A stretch of 64,000 nucleotides of DNA from Ahaetulla prasina (GCF_028640845.1 NC_080541.1:37610435-37674434), one strand, 5' to 3'; positions 24,302 through 37,284 are shown, counted from the first letter of the stretch. The notes: generated by a model from the letters alone, not told the origin. A program made the numbers and translations.

Positions 24302-24762
24302 GTTTATACTGAGTCAGAGCTGTCTACAGAAGGAGATCAAAAAGTCAACATGGTGACTGACTTTGTGATCAAGCACTGATCTGTTTTTAAAGCACAAGCC
24401 ACATTACAGTTCTGATTGCCCCTTTATGCCTGCCATCTTGACTTCTGCAGACACCCCTGCACAAAGTAGTTATGACAGTGGGATATAAATTCTGGAAATC
24501 AATAAATATTCATTAGAATTATTGCCATAATTTATGCAACATTTCTTCTCAATAGGAAACAAATCTGCTCAAGGCTCATATGCAGCAAACGAATGAAGGA
24601 GAAATTAAAGAAATAAATGGTCTATTAGAATTTCCACAATTTCCCTTTGCACTTTTTGCAACATAGTCACCCAGCTTAGTTATAGCCCTACTTTCTCAAG
24701 GCCTATTTTCAAAGATGGAGAAGTGAGCTAAAAGGACAAGGATAGAAAGAGTTGTTTTTAGA

Positions 24763-25098
24763 GCTATTGCAACAGTCCCCAACCTTTTGCAACTTGGCAG
24801 CCCAGCTGGGGGGAGGGAGAGGGGAACCAGGCGGCATGAGTGATAGGCTGGTGTACATGTGCAGCTCAACTTCCACAAGCAGTGGGACAGCATTCACTCG
24901 CATGCATAGGCAGTTCGACTAGTTGAGCTGCATGAGTGTGTGTCTGTGCACTGCCCACCACTTGCACCAGCCTGCTGCTCACACGAGTCAAGCTGTGCAT
25001 GTGCTGACCCACTGCTCATGTGAGTTGAGCTGCTTATACATGCCGGGCCACCACTCACATGGCCCAATCACGAATAGGCCTTGGCCTGGTAGTGGAGA
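24763..25098. mobile_element. Probable hAT-like MITE
   Basis: The left end CAGTCCCCAACCTTTTGC and right end GGTAGTGGAGACCTCTG are weakly inverted. Flanking AGCTATTGCA and AGCTACTGCA agree at 9 of 10. The body repeats a GAGTTGAGCTGC/TCACATG-type unit. Confidence 0.65.
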
Positions 25099-25109
25099 CC
25101 TCTGAGCTA

Positions 25110-25787
25110 CTGCAGAAGTATTCCCTTCATCATTCAATATTTCAGGTTTATTTCTACTATTTTGTTTTGCTGAATTTTTGCTGTTTTATTTTTAACATTT
25201 GATTAAATATCAAATATTTTATTAATATAATAATATGTAAGCAACCATTAATCAATATAGTGATCTAAAAAGATTACCTAACCATAAAGTTTCCTTCTCC
25301 AACTCTTTATTGAAGTTGTAAAACAATATTGTGTTATCTTGAACAACCCCTACCTGCAAATGGCAGACAGTTTAAATAACATTCTGAAGACCAAAATAAG
25401 AGCAGATGAAATCTACACCATATTCCTTTGATGCAGCTAGATCAGTAGTATTTTTCTGTGACGAGCCCAAGGCCAATTAATGAGGCTTGGAGGGAAGTAG
25501 AGCAGATGGTAAGCTTCAAAGTAGGCTTAATTCTACACACCTCTCTTTGCTAGAATCAGAAATGTTTCTTAGAGGATAAAGAGTAAACCACTTTATAATG
25601 AAAACTAAATTTATTTTTACTTAGGGCAAACTATTCTAAAAGATTTTACACAGCAATGTTTGCATGCTTAGCTACATATAAAGGGGACTTGCCTTCTATA
25701 CAGACTGTGCGATTATACTGGCTCTCAGTTTCAGATCATACATAATTTCTACACTACCCTAAGTGCTGGCTAAGATGCATTGTGAAG
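25110..25787. other. Unannotated non-coding DNA
   Basis: Nothing recognised. Confidence 0.5.
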
Positions 25788-25789
25788 TA

Positions 25790-26265
25790 CTGTATTTTTC
25801 GGAATATAAGACGCACTGGAGTATAAGACCCACCTTAGTTTTTGGGGAGTAAAATAAGAAAAAAGCTAATTGGCAGGTGGATTGGCCTCCCGGAATACCC
25901 CCAATCAGCTGTTCCCAGAGGTGAATTTTAGCAACAGGTTCCTTGGTTGCGAGCTCTGTGCCTTGCTTTTTTTTTTTTGGCTTCTTTTCTGCCTCTGAAA
26001 CTTCTGAAACTCAGTTTCAGAAAAAACTTTTTTCTGCCTCTGAAAGCCTCTGAAGCAGCTTCAGAAATAAAGCCTGTTTGGGGCTTTTTTTCTGAAGCTC
26101 TGTTTGGAGCTTTTTTTCTGAAGCTCTGTTTGGGAGCTTCTTTTCTGAAGCTTAGTTTCTGATGCTTTTTTCAGCCTCTGAAACCTCCGCTTGAGAATCT
26201 GGGCAGGGCTACATTCAGAGTATAAGACGCACCCAGATTTTCACCCCCAACTCCGAAAAATACAG
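25790..26265. mobile_element. TIR transposon of the CTGTATTTTTCGG type, TA target
   Basis: CTGTATTTTTCGGAATATAA at the left and CCGAAAAATACAG at the right, flanked by TA on both sides, indicate a Tc1/mariner-like superfamily. The interior consists of near-tandem CTGAAGCTCTGTTTGG units with T-runs; the open frame 25947-26162 is this low-complexity repeat, not a gene. Confidence 0.82.
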
Positions 26266-26353
26266 TAAATAGAGAAAATAAAAGTCAAGGTAAGAAAGGT
26301 AAGAAAACACAACTCTAGTAGCTCCAAAGCAGAACTGAAAACATGTATTAGAT

Positions 26354-26852
26354 TGTTGTGTCTGCGCCCCCCGAGCCGGCCCTCCTGCCAGAAGGTGACT
26401 TGGACAGTGAGGGGGAAGGGCTGTCAGGACTTACCTCGGGAGCACCGGCTTCCCTGGCTCAGCTCCAGGAGCCAGAAGCAGGCCAGGTGGAAGAAATAAT
26501 GAGACCTCCATCCCCTGACTCTTTCCCTCTCCAGGCCACGCCTGCAGACCCAGCTGACAGCAATCAGGCTTGGCTGAAGGTTTTGTAGGCAGGAGAGGAG
26601 GGAACAACATAAGCAAGGGTAGGAAGTGCTGAGTCATGGAGCCACACCCCACAGGATATAAAAGGCAGCGAGAGCTGGTGTGTCTCTTTGTAACAGGCAA
26701 ATCCACTGATTGACTAGAGCTGAAGTTTGTGACTCACCAGCGTTGTGGAAGAGAACGAGGGCTCTTGGCAGATGCTGGCTCTTTTGCCGCCAGAGCTGAT
26801 AGTGCTGGCTAATTAAGCCATCATTCGGACGGAGGCGGAGGAGGACAGAACA
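26354..26852 (+). repeat. Solo LTR with exact 5-bp target duplication
   Basis: Begins TGTTGTGTCTGCGCC and ends GGACAGAACA, flanked by TAGAT at 26349-26353 and 26853-26857. It contains TGAGTCATGGAGCCACACCC followed by a TATAAAAGG box, a promoter layout also present in the LTRs at 32089-32639 and 62438-62968. The TG...CA ends and 5-bp duplication fit Ty3/Gypsy-type or retrovirus-like integration. No internal region remains. The open frame 26358-26588 lies within the LTR and is not considered a gene. Confidence 0.88.
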
Positions 26853-26859
26853 TAGATAA

Positions 26860-27520
26860 AAGGTGGGATATGGTATCATATTGGAAATATGGTGATACTA
26901 GCATCTATATAGGCAACATTGAGGATCATGAGCAGTTGCATAAAATCTACTCCTTCTTGCTGGCTCCCCGTCTTAAGCCACATTGCACCACCAGCTCTAC
27001 GAAGGCAGGAAGCCTTAGTGAAAGAGTACAACAAAATTTTGAGAAATCCACTTCTTCCTGTGCATGCTGATCTTCCTCATCTATCAATTGGCAGGCTTAA
27101 ATCCAGGAAGCCTCTCTGACAGCTCAACAGCTGTCTAACAACTTTGACATCAACACACAGTGGAAAGCCAAATGGGCTGTTGAATGCCCAGATACAGGCA
27201 ATTCCCTAGATGACCCTACACAAAAAGTGCCAGGTTTTGACCTTCCTCACCAGCAATGGTCAACTCTGAACAGGATCTGTACCCAACATGGTGTCTGCCA
27301 GGACTCATTGTTTAAGTCGGGTATTGTTTCTACCCTTTAGTGACTGTGGTGCTCCTCAACAAAATATCGATCACATTGTGTCCGAATGTCCATCAAGAGC
27401 TTACACCAGCCCAGTGTCTGCTTTTTTTTCAACATAGACCACCCTGTCTTTGAATGGCTGGGTGGACTGAACATTAACATTTGAACCACTATTAGTCCAT
27501 GTATTTGCCATACGCTAAAT
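26860..27520 (+). mobile_element. LINE C-terminal fragment of unknown clade
   Basis: The translation in changing frames gives FDLPHQQWSTLNRICTQHG, then CDCGAPQQNIDHIVSECPSR, the Cys-x-Cys...His...Cys motif that follows the RT domain in several invertebrate-like and RTE-related elements. Stops and frame changes show decay. It starts right after the solo LTR duplication, so the LTR may have landed at its edge. Confidence 0.62.
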
Positions 27521-28019
27521 AAATAATAAATAGGCAACATTATGATTAATTACTATAAATAGAGTAGATCTCAAGAGTAGATATAGACTGCATTCAGATC
27601 CAAAATGGGCAAATGGGATTTGAATTTAAAAGAGAACCTTGTTTTCATTGTTAGCCCTCCTTATAAGACTTACACCTTTTTCTGAGATATAGTGATATAG
27701 TGGCATGACCCAAGAAAGTAAACATTTAAATTAAAGGACTACAAGGAGAACATGACAAAGCATCAAAATATGGCCACCATATCCAATATGATCTAGATAA
27801 AATGGCTGAACTGAGTCCCAGTAAGACAGCATGTTATTTGTCCTCAAATCAGCTGTCTCTATGTATTCTGTGCACTCTGGACAGAGTTGTACTTCTTCTA
27901 AAAAGAGGTCCAAGATTTGGACACAAGTTTAATGTGTCCTGCTAGAGAAGCAGATAGGAACCATGGCTATGAAGACTTTGGCGAGTTTCAGTTGATGCAC
28001 CAATAGCAACTTTTTTTTT
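27521..28019. other. Unannotated non-coding DNA
   Basis: Nothing recognised. Confidence 0.5.
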
Positions 28020-28265
28020 AGTGGAAGGTTTTAGGGACAGTCATTGCCCTTATTACTTTGAAGCTAGACTACTGTAACATGTTATAAGTGGAGCTGCCCT
28101 TGAAGACTATCTGAGAACGTCATTTGATGAAAAATGCAGTGACTCATATCCTGATGGGTGAGGCCTGCTGTAAAAATATTATTGGAACTATGCTTTTATT
28201 TTCAGTGAAATTCAATAAACAGCTTAAATTCAGGATACACATAAAACCATCTCTTCCATAGAGAA
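28020..28265 (+). mobile_element. Very old L2-like relic
   Basis: The translation gives KLDYCNML and VELPLKT, echoing LDYCNALYMGLPL of the L2 protein, then a weak C-terminal match. Highly degenerate. Confidence 0.4.
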
Positions 28266-28516
28266 TCTTGCCACCCCATTCAACTAATCATACATTTTTT
28301 CTCTTGATAAACTGGGGAGGGGATGAACTCAAAAGGAGGCCTTTTCAAGGCTACCCCATCACTGTAGAATATTTTTGTACAGTTCTACCTTTTCATAGAA
28401 CAATGAAATTTTGGATCCATTTGGAGCATTACAGTTACAGTGAATTATATATGCAGTAATTCTTTCTTTATATTTATGCTATAATGGTGAGGCTTTTTAA
28501 TCAGTTTTATTTGGAT

Positions 28517-28877
28517 GTTAGGTAAAGGTAAAGGTAAAGGTAAAGGTACCCCTCGTACATATGTGCTAGTAGTTCCCGACTCTAGGGGTGGTCCTCATCT
28601 CTCTTTCAAAGCTGAAGAGCCAGCGCTGTCCAAAGACGTCTCCGTGGTCATGTGGCTGGCATGACTAAATGCCGAAGGCAGACGGAATGCTGTTACTTTC
28701 CCACCAAAGGTGGTCCCTATTTTTCTACTTGCATTTTTTACGTGCTTTCGAACTGCTAGATTGGCAGAAGCTGGGACAAGTAACAGGACCTCACCCTGTT
28801 ATGTGGCACTAGGGATTCGAACCACTGAACTGCCAATCTTTTGATCGACAAGCTCAGCATCTTAGCCACCACGTCCT
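28517..28877 (-). mobile_element. tRNA-derived SINE, GGTAAA-tailed family
   Basis: The tail is four AGGTAA units (28521-28546) and GGTACCCC. The tRNA-like head on the minus strand is GGTGGCTAAGATGCTGAGC with B box GGTTCGAATCCC. This is the least degraded copy of the family here, so probably the youngest. Confidence 0.85.
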
Positions 28878-30036
28878 TTATTTAGATGTTACAGGACCAG
28901 AGCTAGGTGTAATAGATCAACAAATTACTGAATGAATAATCAATGGCTATAATGTCTCAGTTTTGTAAAAAACATAAAACAGCTTGGATTGTTTTTCTCA
29001 GATTTTGTAACCATGTTCTGTATTATCTAAAAAATAAAATACAAATACTTGGCCTTCTGGATGGAATGGAAACTGTTTTACATTAAAGGGTGATCTTTTA
29101 GAAATGAGAAAGAGTAGTCATAAAATGTAACATCACTCATAGTCTAGAAGACTGCATTTGCTGTGATTAATTCATTTGCCCTGAAGTTTACAAGCTCTGG
29201 AAGTTGAAATGTTACATATCTGTAAGTTACAACAAGCAGTGAGACTCGAAGAGATTTGATGGCCAAGGCATATGTGATGAAAAAGAAAAAAAAAATGACT
29301 CTCTTGCCAATTGCCACATTAATCTAATATACAACAGAGATATATAAACAGTCTGTTTTGATAAAGACATTATTTATTGCCTATACCATATGTTGTATTG
29401 TTTTTAGAGTTGTGATTTAAAAACCTCCTGGAGGGCTACACTACTTTCAAAGACAAGTAAGAGAGCATGTTGTCCAAAATAATTATCTGTGTCCACTAGT
29501 TTACTTCGAGCTATATGTCGCTGAGTGCCAGGAAATCTGTGCATTTTCTTGGTGGAGACAGTGTCTAATTTATATCCGAAGAGAGGCAAGCTTTTAATAT
29601 TTAAAGGGACTACATAGAATGGAAATTTACTTATCAAAGAAGCTATATTTAGTCTTTTATTATACCCACTAAACACAGACCCTTTTGTGAGATTTCATAA
29701 TCTTTATTTAATCATTTGATTCTTCTAGAAATTATTATGAATATATATGTTCATTTTATTTTTAATTGGAGTTATAGCTTGCTTTCATTGAGGAGCTCAA
29801 AACAGCATAGATATTCCTCCCTTCTATTTTTTTTTGCACAACAGTATCCCTTTGAGGTAGATTGGGGCTGAAAATATGGCTAGCCTCAAGTTACCTAGTC
29901 AACTTCTATGGCCAAGAGTAGATTAATAGTAGAAAATACTGTTTATAGTCAATGGCCCTAGGTAGATTAGAACATGAGTCTTCTTTCCACACTTAATCCA
30001 ATACTTTAACCATTATGCCATATTAGTTCCTCACAC
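28878..30036. other. Unannotated non-coding DNA
   Basis: No supported feature; the minus frame at 29404-29676 has no recognisable domain. Confidence 0.5.
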
Positions 30037-30139
30037 AGGAAGGAAGGAAGGAAGGAAGGAAGGAAGGAAGGAAGGAAGGAAGGAAGGAAGGAAGGAAGGA
30101 AGGAAAGAAAGAAGGAAAGAAGGAAGGAAGAAAGGAAGG
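30037..30139. repeat. AAGG tetranucleotide microsatellite
   Basis: About 25 units, with interruptions only in the last third (AAAG and GAAA variants). A likely length-polymorphic locus. Confidence 0.97.
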
Positions 30140-31445
30140 TTTTTTGGTGGACAAAAATGTAATAGTTGTTCAGCTCAAGAAGTTGATCAAATCATGTTTG
30201 AATGTTTTGTTTTCTTAAAAATAAACATAAACACAAATATGTTTGATTCCAGGATATAGACAAATCGACTCCATCAATCTTGGTTTTTTTGTTATTAAAT
30301 CAAGTGACTAAATAACATTAGTTAATAACCTAAGTTCTTATTAAAAACTATTCAGCACAATGATTGGGTACAGTATTAATGCACCTGAAGAGCAATTCTC
30401 CAATAATCTTAATGGAAGACAGCAAATGTAGACATATCATGGAAATAAATGCATATTCTGGGGGGGGGGGGGAACCCAGCTCATGTGAGGGAAAGGAAAG
30501 AAAAAAGAGAATATAGGGAAATTTCAGAAGAACAGAGTAAAAAAATCAGCATTTTGAATAAGAACAATTAATTATAAACTTGATTTGACAAAATCTCTGG
30601 ACTGAATCGTACAAAATATTTTCACCCTTTATTGTATATGATACAATTATCCTGCAAATTTTACCTTCAGGGTTATTGCTAGAAATTTTGTAAGATGTTG
30701 AAACCTTTTTCTGTTTTAATAAACCTTCAGTGCAGATAGTGGACTTGGGCTACTGTTAAAATGTTTTCTTCCTGAAAGTGATGCTTATTATCTATGGCTT
30801 ATATTTTTAATAAACCACCCTGAGTCTTTTGAAGCAGAATAGAGATATATGAATATGTGTTTATGTATGTATAGCAGAGCAGCAGAAAACAAATGGCTTA
30901 AGTAAGGTGGCAGTAAATTTTTACAGGAGAAGAACGTCTACTGCATGTTCATAATCTTTCTCCAGAAAATCTAATTGAACTATGTTGGCTGGTGTTTTTC
31001 TCCTATTTATTTTAAAGATTACTCCAAACAAGTTTATATACATCTACAGATAAATAACAAAACATACCTTATTAGCTTCTATACAATACAGTCATTCCAT
31101 AAAAATGATGGTTTCTGGGCAGTATACCAACTCACTAATTATTGTAGTACTTCAAAATTCCTCAACAACTTCTGCAGGGCAGCAGGCTGGATAAAGCTTT
31201 TTTTGAATCAACCTATTGCTGACCTTATTTCATTTTCCATAATTATACCATGCCTTATATATTATTTGCTAGCTACCAAATATCCCCTTAAGATGAAAGT
31301 TGTATCAGCAACTTAGGTTAGGAAAGCCTATAATGAGTATGACTTCCAGTCTATTGGTGCAGCTATCAAAGGCCAAATTTGGTTATAATTAACAAGAAGC
31401 TCCTATCTGCACTTCAAAACATATCCTGAGCACTGTAATTTAATA
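30140..31445. other. Unannotated non-coding DNA
   Basis: Contains a G-run at 30461-30472 and an L2-tail-like CACCCTGAGTCTTTTGAAG near 30817. The frame at 30975-31316 shows no domain. Confidence 0.5.
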
Positions 31446-31829
31446 ACAGGTAGTTCTCAACTTACAACAGTTCATTTAGTGACTATTTGAAGTTAAAACA
31501 GCACTGGAAAAAGTGATGTTGTTTTTCACATTTACAACCATTGCAGCATCCCCATGGTCACATGATCAACATTTAGATACTTGGCAGCTGACTCATCTTT
31601 ATGACGGTTGCAGTATCCCGGAGTCATGTGATCACATTTTGTGATCTCCTGACAAGCAAAGTCGATGGGGAAGCCAGATTCACTTAACAACCATGTTACT
31701 AACTTAACAACCGCAGTGTTTCGCTTAACAACTGTAGCAAGAAAGGCTTTAAAATGGGAAAAAGCTCACTTAATAAATGTTTCACTTAGCAGCAGAAATT
31801 TGGGGCTCATAAGTCTAGGAGTACTTATA
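31446..31829. mobile_element. TIR transposon of the TACAGGTAGTCCTC type
   Basis: Left end ACAGGTAGTTCTCAACTTAC and right end CATAAGTCTAGGAGTACTTA. The body motifs CACATGATCAACATTTAG and TTAACAACCGCAGTG are shared with the other copies. Most complete of the four. Confidence 0.8.
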
Positions 31830-31881
31830 TACCTTAAAAGACCAAAAGAGCTCCATTCTTTCACTATGCCATTGTTTAGAA

Positions 31882-32943
31882 CAGTGGTAATCAACCTGCA
31901 CCCTACCGCCCACTAGTGGGCATTCCAGCTTTCATGGTGGGCGGTAGGGGTTTGTCCGATACTAAAGCACTTTCCTTTTTTTTAATTTAATTGACTTTTA
32001 AAAAAAATTTCATAGCATTATTTAAAAACATTTTCATTAGGTTTTTATAAAATCCCCCGTGACAATTTAAATTCCTGAAAATATACTATGTTCTGTCCCC
32101 CTCCTCAGTCCAGAAGACACGAGCGATGATTTAATTATCTGGCAACTATCAGCTCTGGCAGCAAACAAGCGAATGTCTGCCAAGTGTCTCTGTTATCTCT
32201 CTTGATGCCGGTGAGTCAGCCAGGAAACCAGGAACAAACAGGACTTCAGCTCTAGTTCTCTCCCTCTAAGCAGTTGATTTGCTCGCCACGAAGTGGTATA
32301 GCAGCCCTTGCTGCTTTTATATCCTGTGGGGTGTGGCTCCATGATTCAGCACTTCCTAGGCCTGCCCCACCCCTGCTTCTGTTGTTCCCGCCTCTCCTGT
32401 CTACGAAACCTACGGTCCAGCCAGGCCTAATTGCCATCAGCTGGGTCTGGAGGCATGGCCTGGGGGGGAAAGAGTCAGGGGACGAAGGCCTCGTTATCTC
32501 CTCCACCTGGCCTGCCTCTGGCTCCTGGAGCTGAGCCAGGGAAGCCGGTGCTCCAGAAGTAAGTCCTGATGGCCCTTCCCCCTCACTTTCCGAGTCACTT
32601 TCTGGCAGGGGGCGCGGCTAGGGGGGCGCAGACACAACATATTATTTGTATCGCCCACGCATGTTTAGTTCACGTTACGTAAGTGAAACTAAATGGCGCT
32701 ATAGTGCGACCGCAAACAAAAGTGCCTTGTCCCAGAATAGCTCGCACATCTCCCCCCACACCACCACAGACAAGCAGAGCTGATAGCCGGTGCCCCCCCC
32801 CAACCCAATTCACGATGCACGAGAGGCATGCGCAGATGACGATACACGGTGCATTACTGTGAAACTGGTGGGCGGTTAGAAAATGTTACTACTAACAGAG
32901 ATACAAAAGTGGGCGGTAGGTATAAAAAGGTTGACTAACCCTG
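31882..32943. mobile_element. hAT-like element with exact target duplication and a nested LTR
   Basis: The ends CAGTGGTAATCAACCT and AGGTTGACTAACCCTG form inverted repeats. GTTTAGAA is exact at 31874-31881 and 32944-32951. Subterminal GTGGGCGGTAGG occurs in both orientations. It carries no transposase; about half its length is the LTR at 32089-32639. Confidence 0.92.
32089..32639 (-). repeat. Solo LTR inserted in the hAT element
   Basis: In minus orientation it runs from TGTTGTGTCTGCGCC to GGACAGAACA, like 26354-26852. The flanks TACTA and TATTA agree at 4 of 5. The module before the TATA box reads CTGAATCATGGAGCCACACC then GATATAAAAG. It is a later insertion than its host element. Confidence 0.85.
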
Positions 32944-33344
32944 GTTTAGAATTTCATGAATCAAACACAGCAAACATTGGACTCCCAGTTTTCTTTTTTA
33001 TAGACACAAGGAGTGTGGAAGTTTTCATTCCAATTACAGCAGTTACGCTTGCTGTTGAAATCTTAACTATTGGTTCATTTTAAGTATGGCACATTAAAAC
33101 AAGGTCATAATTCATGCTGAAGGGCTGACCTTTGGATTTGTGGGTCTAAGAAATACTCCCAGTTGAAAGTGCCTATTGTGTTCTTCCACAAGAGTTATAC
33201 GCACATATCTATTTATGTAGTTTTAAACTTCCTTTATCACGTAAAGAATACGAAGTGTATTGTAATTTTTGCTCACTACTAGAATGCATACAAAATACAG
33301 TTAATTGAATTCACGTGGATTCACGCGGGATATAAAAAAACCTA

Positions 33345-33713
<369 letters not shown>

Positions 33714-34030
33714 TTAGTTGCATAAAAACATGCATAGATTAATGTAAGAATAATAATAAACCTAAATAGGGGAATAATAACATTTAAATTAATACAAAGA
33801 AAATTTATGAGGAAGTTATCATATAAAGCTGATCAATATTAAGAAAAATGTAGAAATACTAAATACCCATTTTAAATACTTTTATTTTTTTATGAACTTG
33901 AAATATATAAATAAATCTGCTAAAATCAGCACTTCAAAAATATTCACTTATTTTAAATTGAATGTTTAGTCTCTGGCTTATTAAATACTCATCTACCTTC
34001 ATCATGTAAAATAATAAAAGGTTTAGATAC

Positions 34031-34417
34031 TACAGATATCACTTAACGATCACAGTTGTGATCAGCAACTCCATCGCTAAGCAATATGATCATTAACATC
34101 ACATGATGCAATGGACTTATGACCTCAACTTCCACCATGGTTAACCAAATCATGGTTTGGTTATGGTTAAGTGAGATATCCCATGGCCATGATTTTCAAT
34201 TTGAAATTTTATTGCCAGCTTCTCTATTGACATGCTTGTGAGAAGCCAGCTGGGAAGACGCAAATTGGCACATGAATTTCAATCATGTGATTATAGGGGC
34301 ATTGCAATGATTGTAAGTGCAAAGAATGTTTGTAAAGTTACTTATTCAGGACAGTTTTCAACAGTTGCTAAGCAGGACATTCATTAAGTGTGAATGATTT
34401 ATGGAAAACTATCTGTA
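34031..34417. mobile_element. TIR transposon of the TACAGGTAGTCCTC type, diverged
   Basis: The ends TACAGATATCACTTAACGAT and AAAACTATCTGTA are inverted, with internal GTTGCTAAGCAGGAC and AATCATGTGATTA. It lies about 350 bp upstream of the RALYL exon on the gene's strand. Confidence 0.72.
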
Positions 34418-34578
34418 TTGATGAACTAAAAAGTAAGGCTAATCTTAGAGCAAATTTGAACTATGATAATTCTTTACATGGTTCACCAGAATACGCTGTA
34501 TTTTCCAATTTATATAATTGAGTAAATACTACTAATACTATAGATTACTGTAAGAAATTTAGATCATATTAAATACAA

Positions 34579-36390
34579 ATTTATTTATTTATTTATTTAT
34601 TTATTTATTCGCATTTTTATACCGCCCTATCTCCCAAGGGACTCAGGGCGGTTTACAGCCTGATAAAAAACATACATATAGATACAGAATAAAACATCAA
34701 TTAAAAAATTTATTAAATAAGGCCGAATATTTAAAATAGCAATAAAAGTAATAAAACCCCAATTAAAACCAAATTCAAAATTTAAAATTCTAGTCCAGTC
34801 CTGCACAAATAAACAGATATGTCTTAAGCTCGCGGCGAAAGGTTCGAAGGTCAGGAAGTTGGCGAAGTCCTGGGGGAAGTTCGTTCCAGAGGTTGGGAAC
34901 CCCCACAGAAAAGGCCCTTCCCCTGGGTGTCGCCAGTCGGCACTGCCTGGCCGACGGCACCCTGAGGAGTCCTTCCCTGTGAGAGCGCACGGGTCGGTGA
35001 GAGGCAATCGGTGGCAACAGACGGTCCCGTAAGTAACCCGGCCCTATGCCATGGAGCGCTTTGAAGATAGTTACCAAAACCTTGAAGCGCACCCAGAAGG
35101 CCACAGGTAGCCAGTGCAGTCTGCGCAGGAGAAGTGTCACATGGGAGCCACGAGGGGCTCCCTCTATCACCCACGCAGCCGCATTCTGGACCAACTGGAG
35201 CCTCCGGGTGCTCCTCAAGGGGAGCCCCATGTAGAGAGCATTGCAGTAATCCAGACGAGATGTCACGAGAGCATGAGTGACCGTGCATAGAGCATTCCGG
35301 TCTAGAAAGGGGCGCAACTGGCGAACCAGGCGCACCTGGTAAAAAGCTCTCCTGGAGACGGCCGTCAAATGGTCTTCGAAGGACAGCCGTCCATCCAGGA
35401 GAACGCCCAAGTTGCGCACCCTCTCCATTGGGGCCAATGACTCGCCCCCAACAGTCAGCCGCGGCTGCAGCTGACTGTACCGGGATGCCGGCATCCACAG
35501 CCACTCTGTCTTGGAGGGATTGAGTTTGAGCCTGTTTCTCCCCATCCAGACCCGTACGGCTTCCAGACACCGGGACAGCACTTCGGTAGCTTCGTTGGGG
35601 TGGCCCGGTGTGGAAAATACAGCTGAGTGTCATCAGCGTACAGCTGGTACCTCACACCGAAACCACTGATGATCTCACCCAGTGGCTTCATATAGATGTT
35701 GAACAGGAGGGGCGAGAGAATCGACCCCTGCGGCACCCCACAAGTGAGGCGCCTCGGGGTCGACCTCTGCCCTCCTGTCAACACCATCTGCGACCAATCA
35801 AAGAGATAGGAGGAGAACCACCGATAAACGGTGCCTCCCACTCCCAATCCCCCTAACCGGTGCAGCAAGATACCATGGTCGATGGTATCAAAAGCTGATG
35901 GTATCGAAAGATCTAATAGGACTAGGGCAGAGGAATAACCCCTATCCCTGGCCCTCCAAAGATCATCCACCAACGCAACCAAAGCCGTCTCAGTGCTGTA
36001 TCCGGGCCGAAAGCCGGACTGGAACGGGTCTAGATAGACAGTTTCATCCAGGTACCGAGGTAATTGACATGCCACCACGCTCTCTACAACCTTCGCCGCA
36101 AAGCGAAGGTTGGAGACCGGACGATAATTACCTAATACAGCTGGGTCCAGGGAAGGCTTCTTGAGGAGAGGTCTCACCATCGCCTCTTTCAAGGCAGCCG
36201 GAAAGACCCCCTCCAACAGAGAAACATTCGTAATCCCCTGGAGCCAGCCTTGTGTCACCTCCTGCGTGGCCAGTACCAACCAGGAGGGGCACGGGTCCAG
36301 TAAACATGTGGTGGCATTCAACCTACCCAGCAACCTATCCATGTCCTCGGGAGACACAGGGTCAAACTCATCTCAAACAAGCTCTGACAA
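34579..36390 (-). mobile_element. L2-type LINE, most complete RT copy
   Basis: The frame from 36357 to 35455 (300 codons) gives fingers and palm: NYRPVSNLRFAAKVVE, FQSGFRPGYSTETAL, LDLSIPSAFDTIDH (with a three-residue IPS insertion inside the usual LDLSAAFD box), GVPQGSILSPLLF and the catalytic YADD of QLYADDTQLY. A frameshift near 35590-35610 moves the protein into the frame 35581-34790, which supplies the thumb and C-terminus (RNRLKLNPSKTEWLW, WNELPPGLRQLPD). The 3' UTR has the CCGCCC/GGGCGG hairpin and a TTTA tail at 34579-34609. The 5' end is truncated within the linker near 36390. The frameshift makes it inactive, yet the preserved catalytic motifs suggest moderate age. It lies upstream of the RALYL exon, in the same strand. 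Confidence 0.92.
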
Positions 36391-36648
36391 TATTTCCATT
36401 TGTTTCTTCACAAAGTAGCTTTCGACATTAAATAAAGAAAAGCATTAGTAGTTGGAATAAATGCTAATTTTCATCAAATCACAAAGCCTCTTGTTTAGAG
36501 TTGAACCTGACTGAAGTCCTTGTAAATAAACAGATAAAAATGTACATGGTATGGCTACTCTGAGATGACATTGTTTATCACAGACAAAGTCTATCTTTCA
36601 ATTGTGATTTATCCTGAAATTAATATTCAGATAATACATTAACTATGG

Positions 36649-37276
36649 CCATGATGGCGAACCTATGGCACGGATGCCACAGGTGGCACGGCCATATCAG
36701 TGGGTACACGAACTCAGCTCCAGCACGGACCTTCTGGGGCCACCAAAAGTAGGGAAACAGGCTGTTTCCTACCTCCGAACGGCTTTGGGAGGGGTGCGGA
36801 AGGCCCGTTTTTCTCTCTCACCTAGTTTCGGAGCCTCTCTAGGAATCTGGGGAAGGTGAAAACGGCTTCTCCCCCCCACTGGAGGTCCTCTGGAGGCCGA
36901 AAATGGCCCATTTGCCAACTTCTGGTCTGGGGGAGCATTTTCACCTTCTCCAGACTCCTAGAGAGACCCTGGAGGCTGTAGACAGCAAAAAATGGGCCTT
37001 CTGGTTCTACCGGAAGTTGGCAAATGGGCCATTTTTGGCCTCCGGATGACCTTCTGAGGGGTGGGAAAGGCCATTTTTGCCTTCCCCTGACTCTTAGAAA
37101 GGCTCTGGAGCCAGGTGGGAGAGCAAAACAGACATACCTGGTCATTGCATGCCAGGAGCAGGGGGGTGCCCACATGCGTGGGGGCAGGGGGCATAGGATT
37201 ATGGGTGTGGGCATATGTGCGACTCCCCCACTCACTCCCTCCTGGCACATTATGGCAAAAAGTTTCGGCATCACTG
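36649..37276. mobile_element. hAT-like MITE with exact target duplication
   Basis: Left end CCATGATGGCGAACC and right end GTTTCGGCATCACTG. AACTATGG is exact at 36641-36648 and 37277-37284. The interior repeats GGCCATTTTTGCC and CCTCTGGAGGC-type modules in both orientations. Related to 38246-38664. Confidence 0.9.
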
Positions 37277-37284
37277 AACTATGG

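Noticed and set aside
25947..26162. 71-codon hydrophobic frame
   Set aside because: A translation of the near-tandem CTGAAGCTCTG units and T-runs inside a TIR element.
26358..26588. Pro/Glu-rich 76-codon frame
   Set aside because: Lies entirely within the solo LTR; the GC-rich LTR sequence explains the open frame.
28800..28877. Possible true tRNA gene
   Set aside because: The B box is good, but it is attached to a SINE body and tail, and the acceptor stem does not pair; it is the SINE head.
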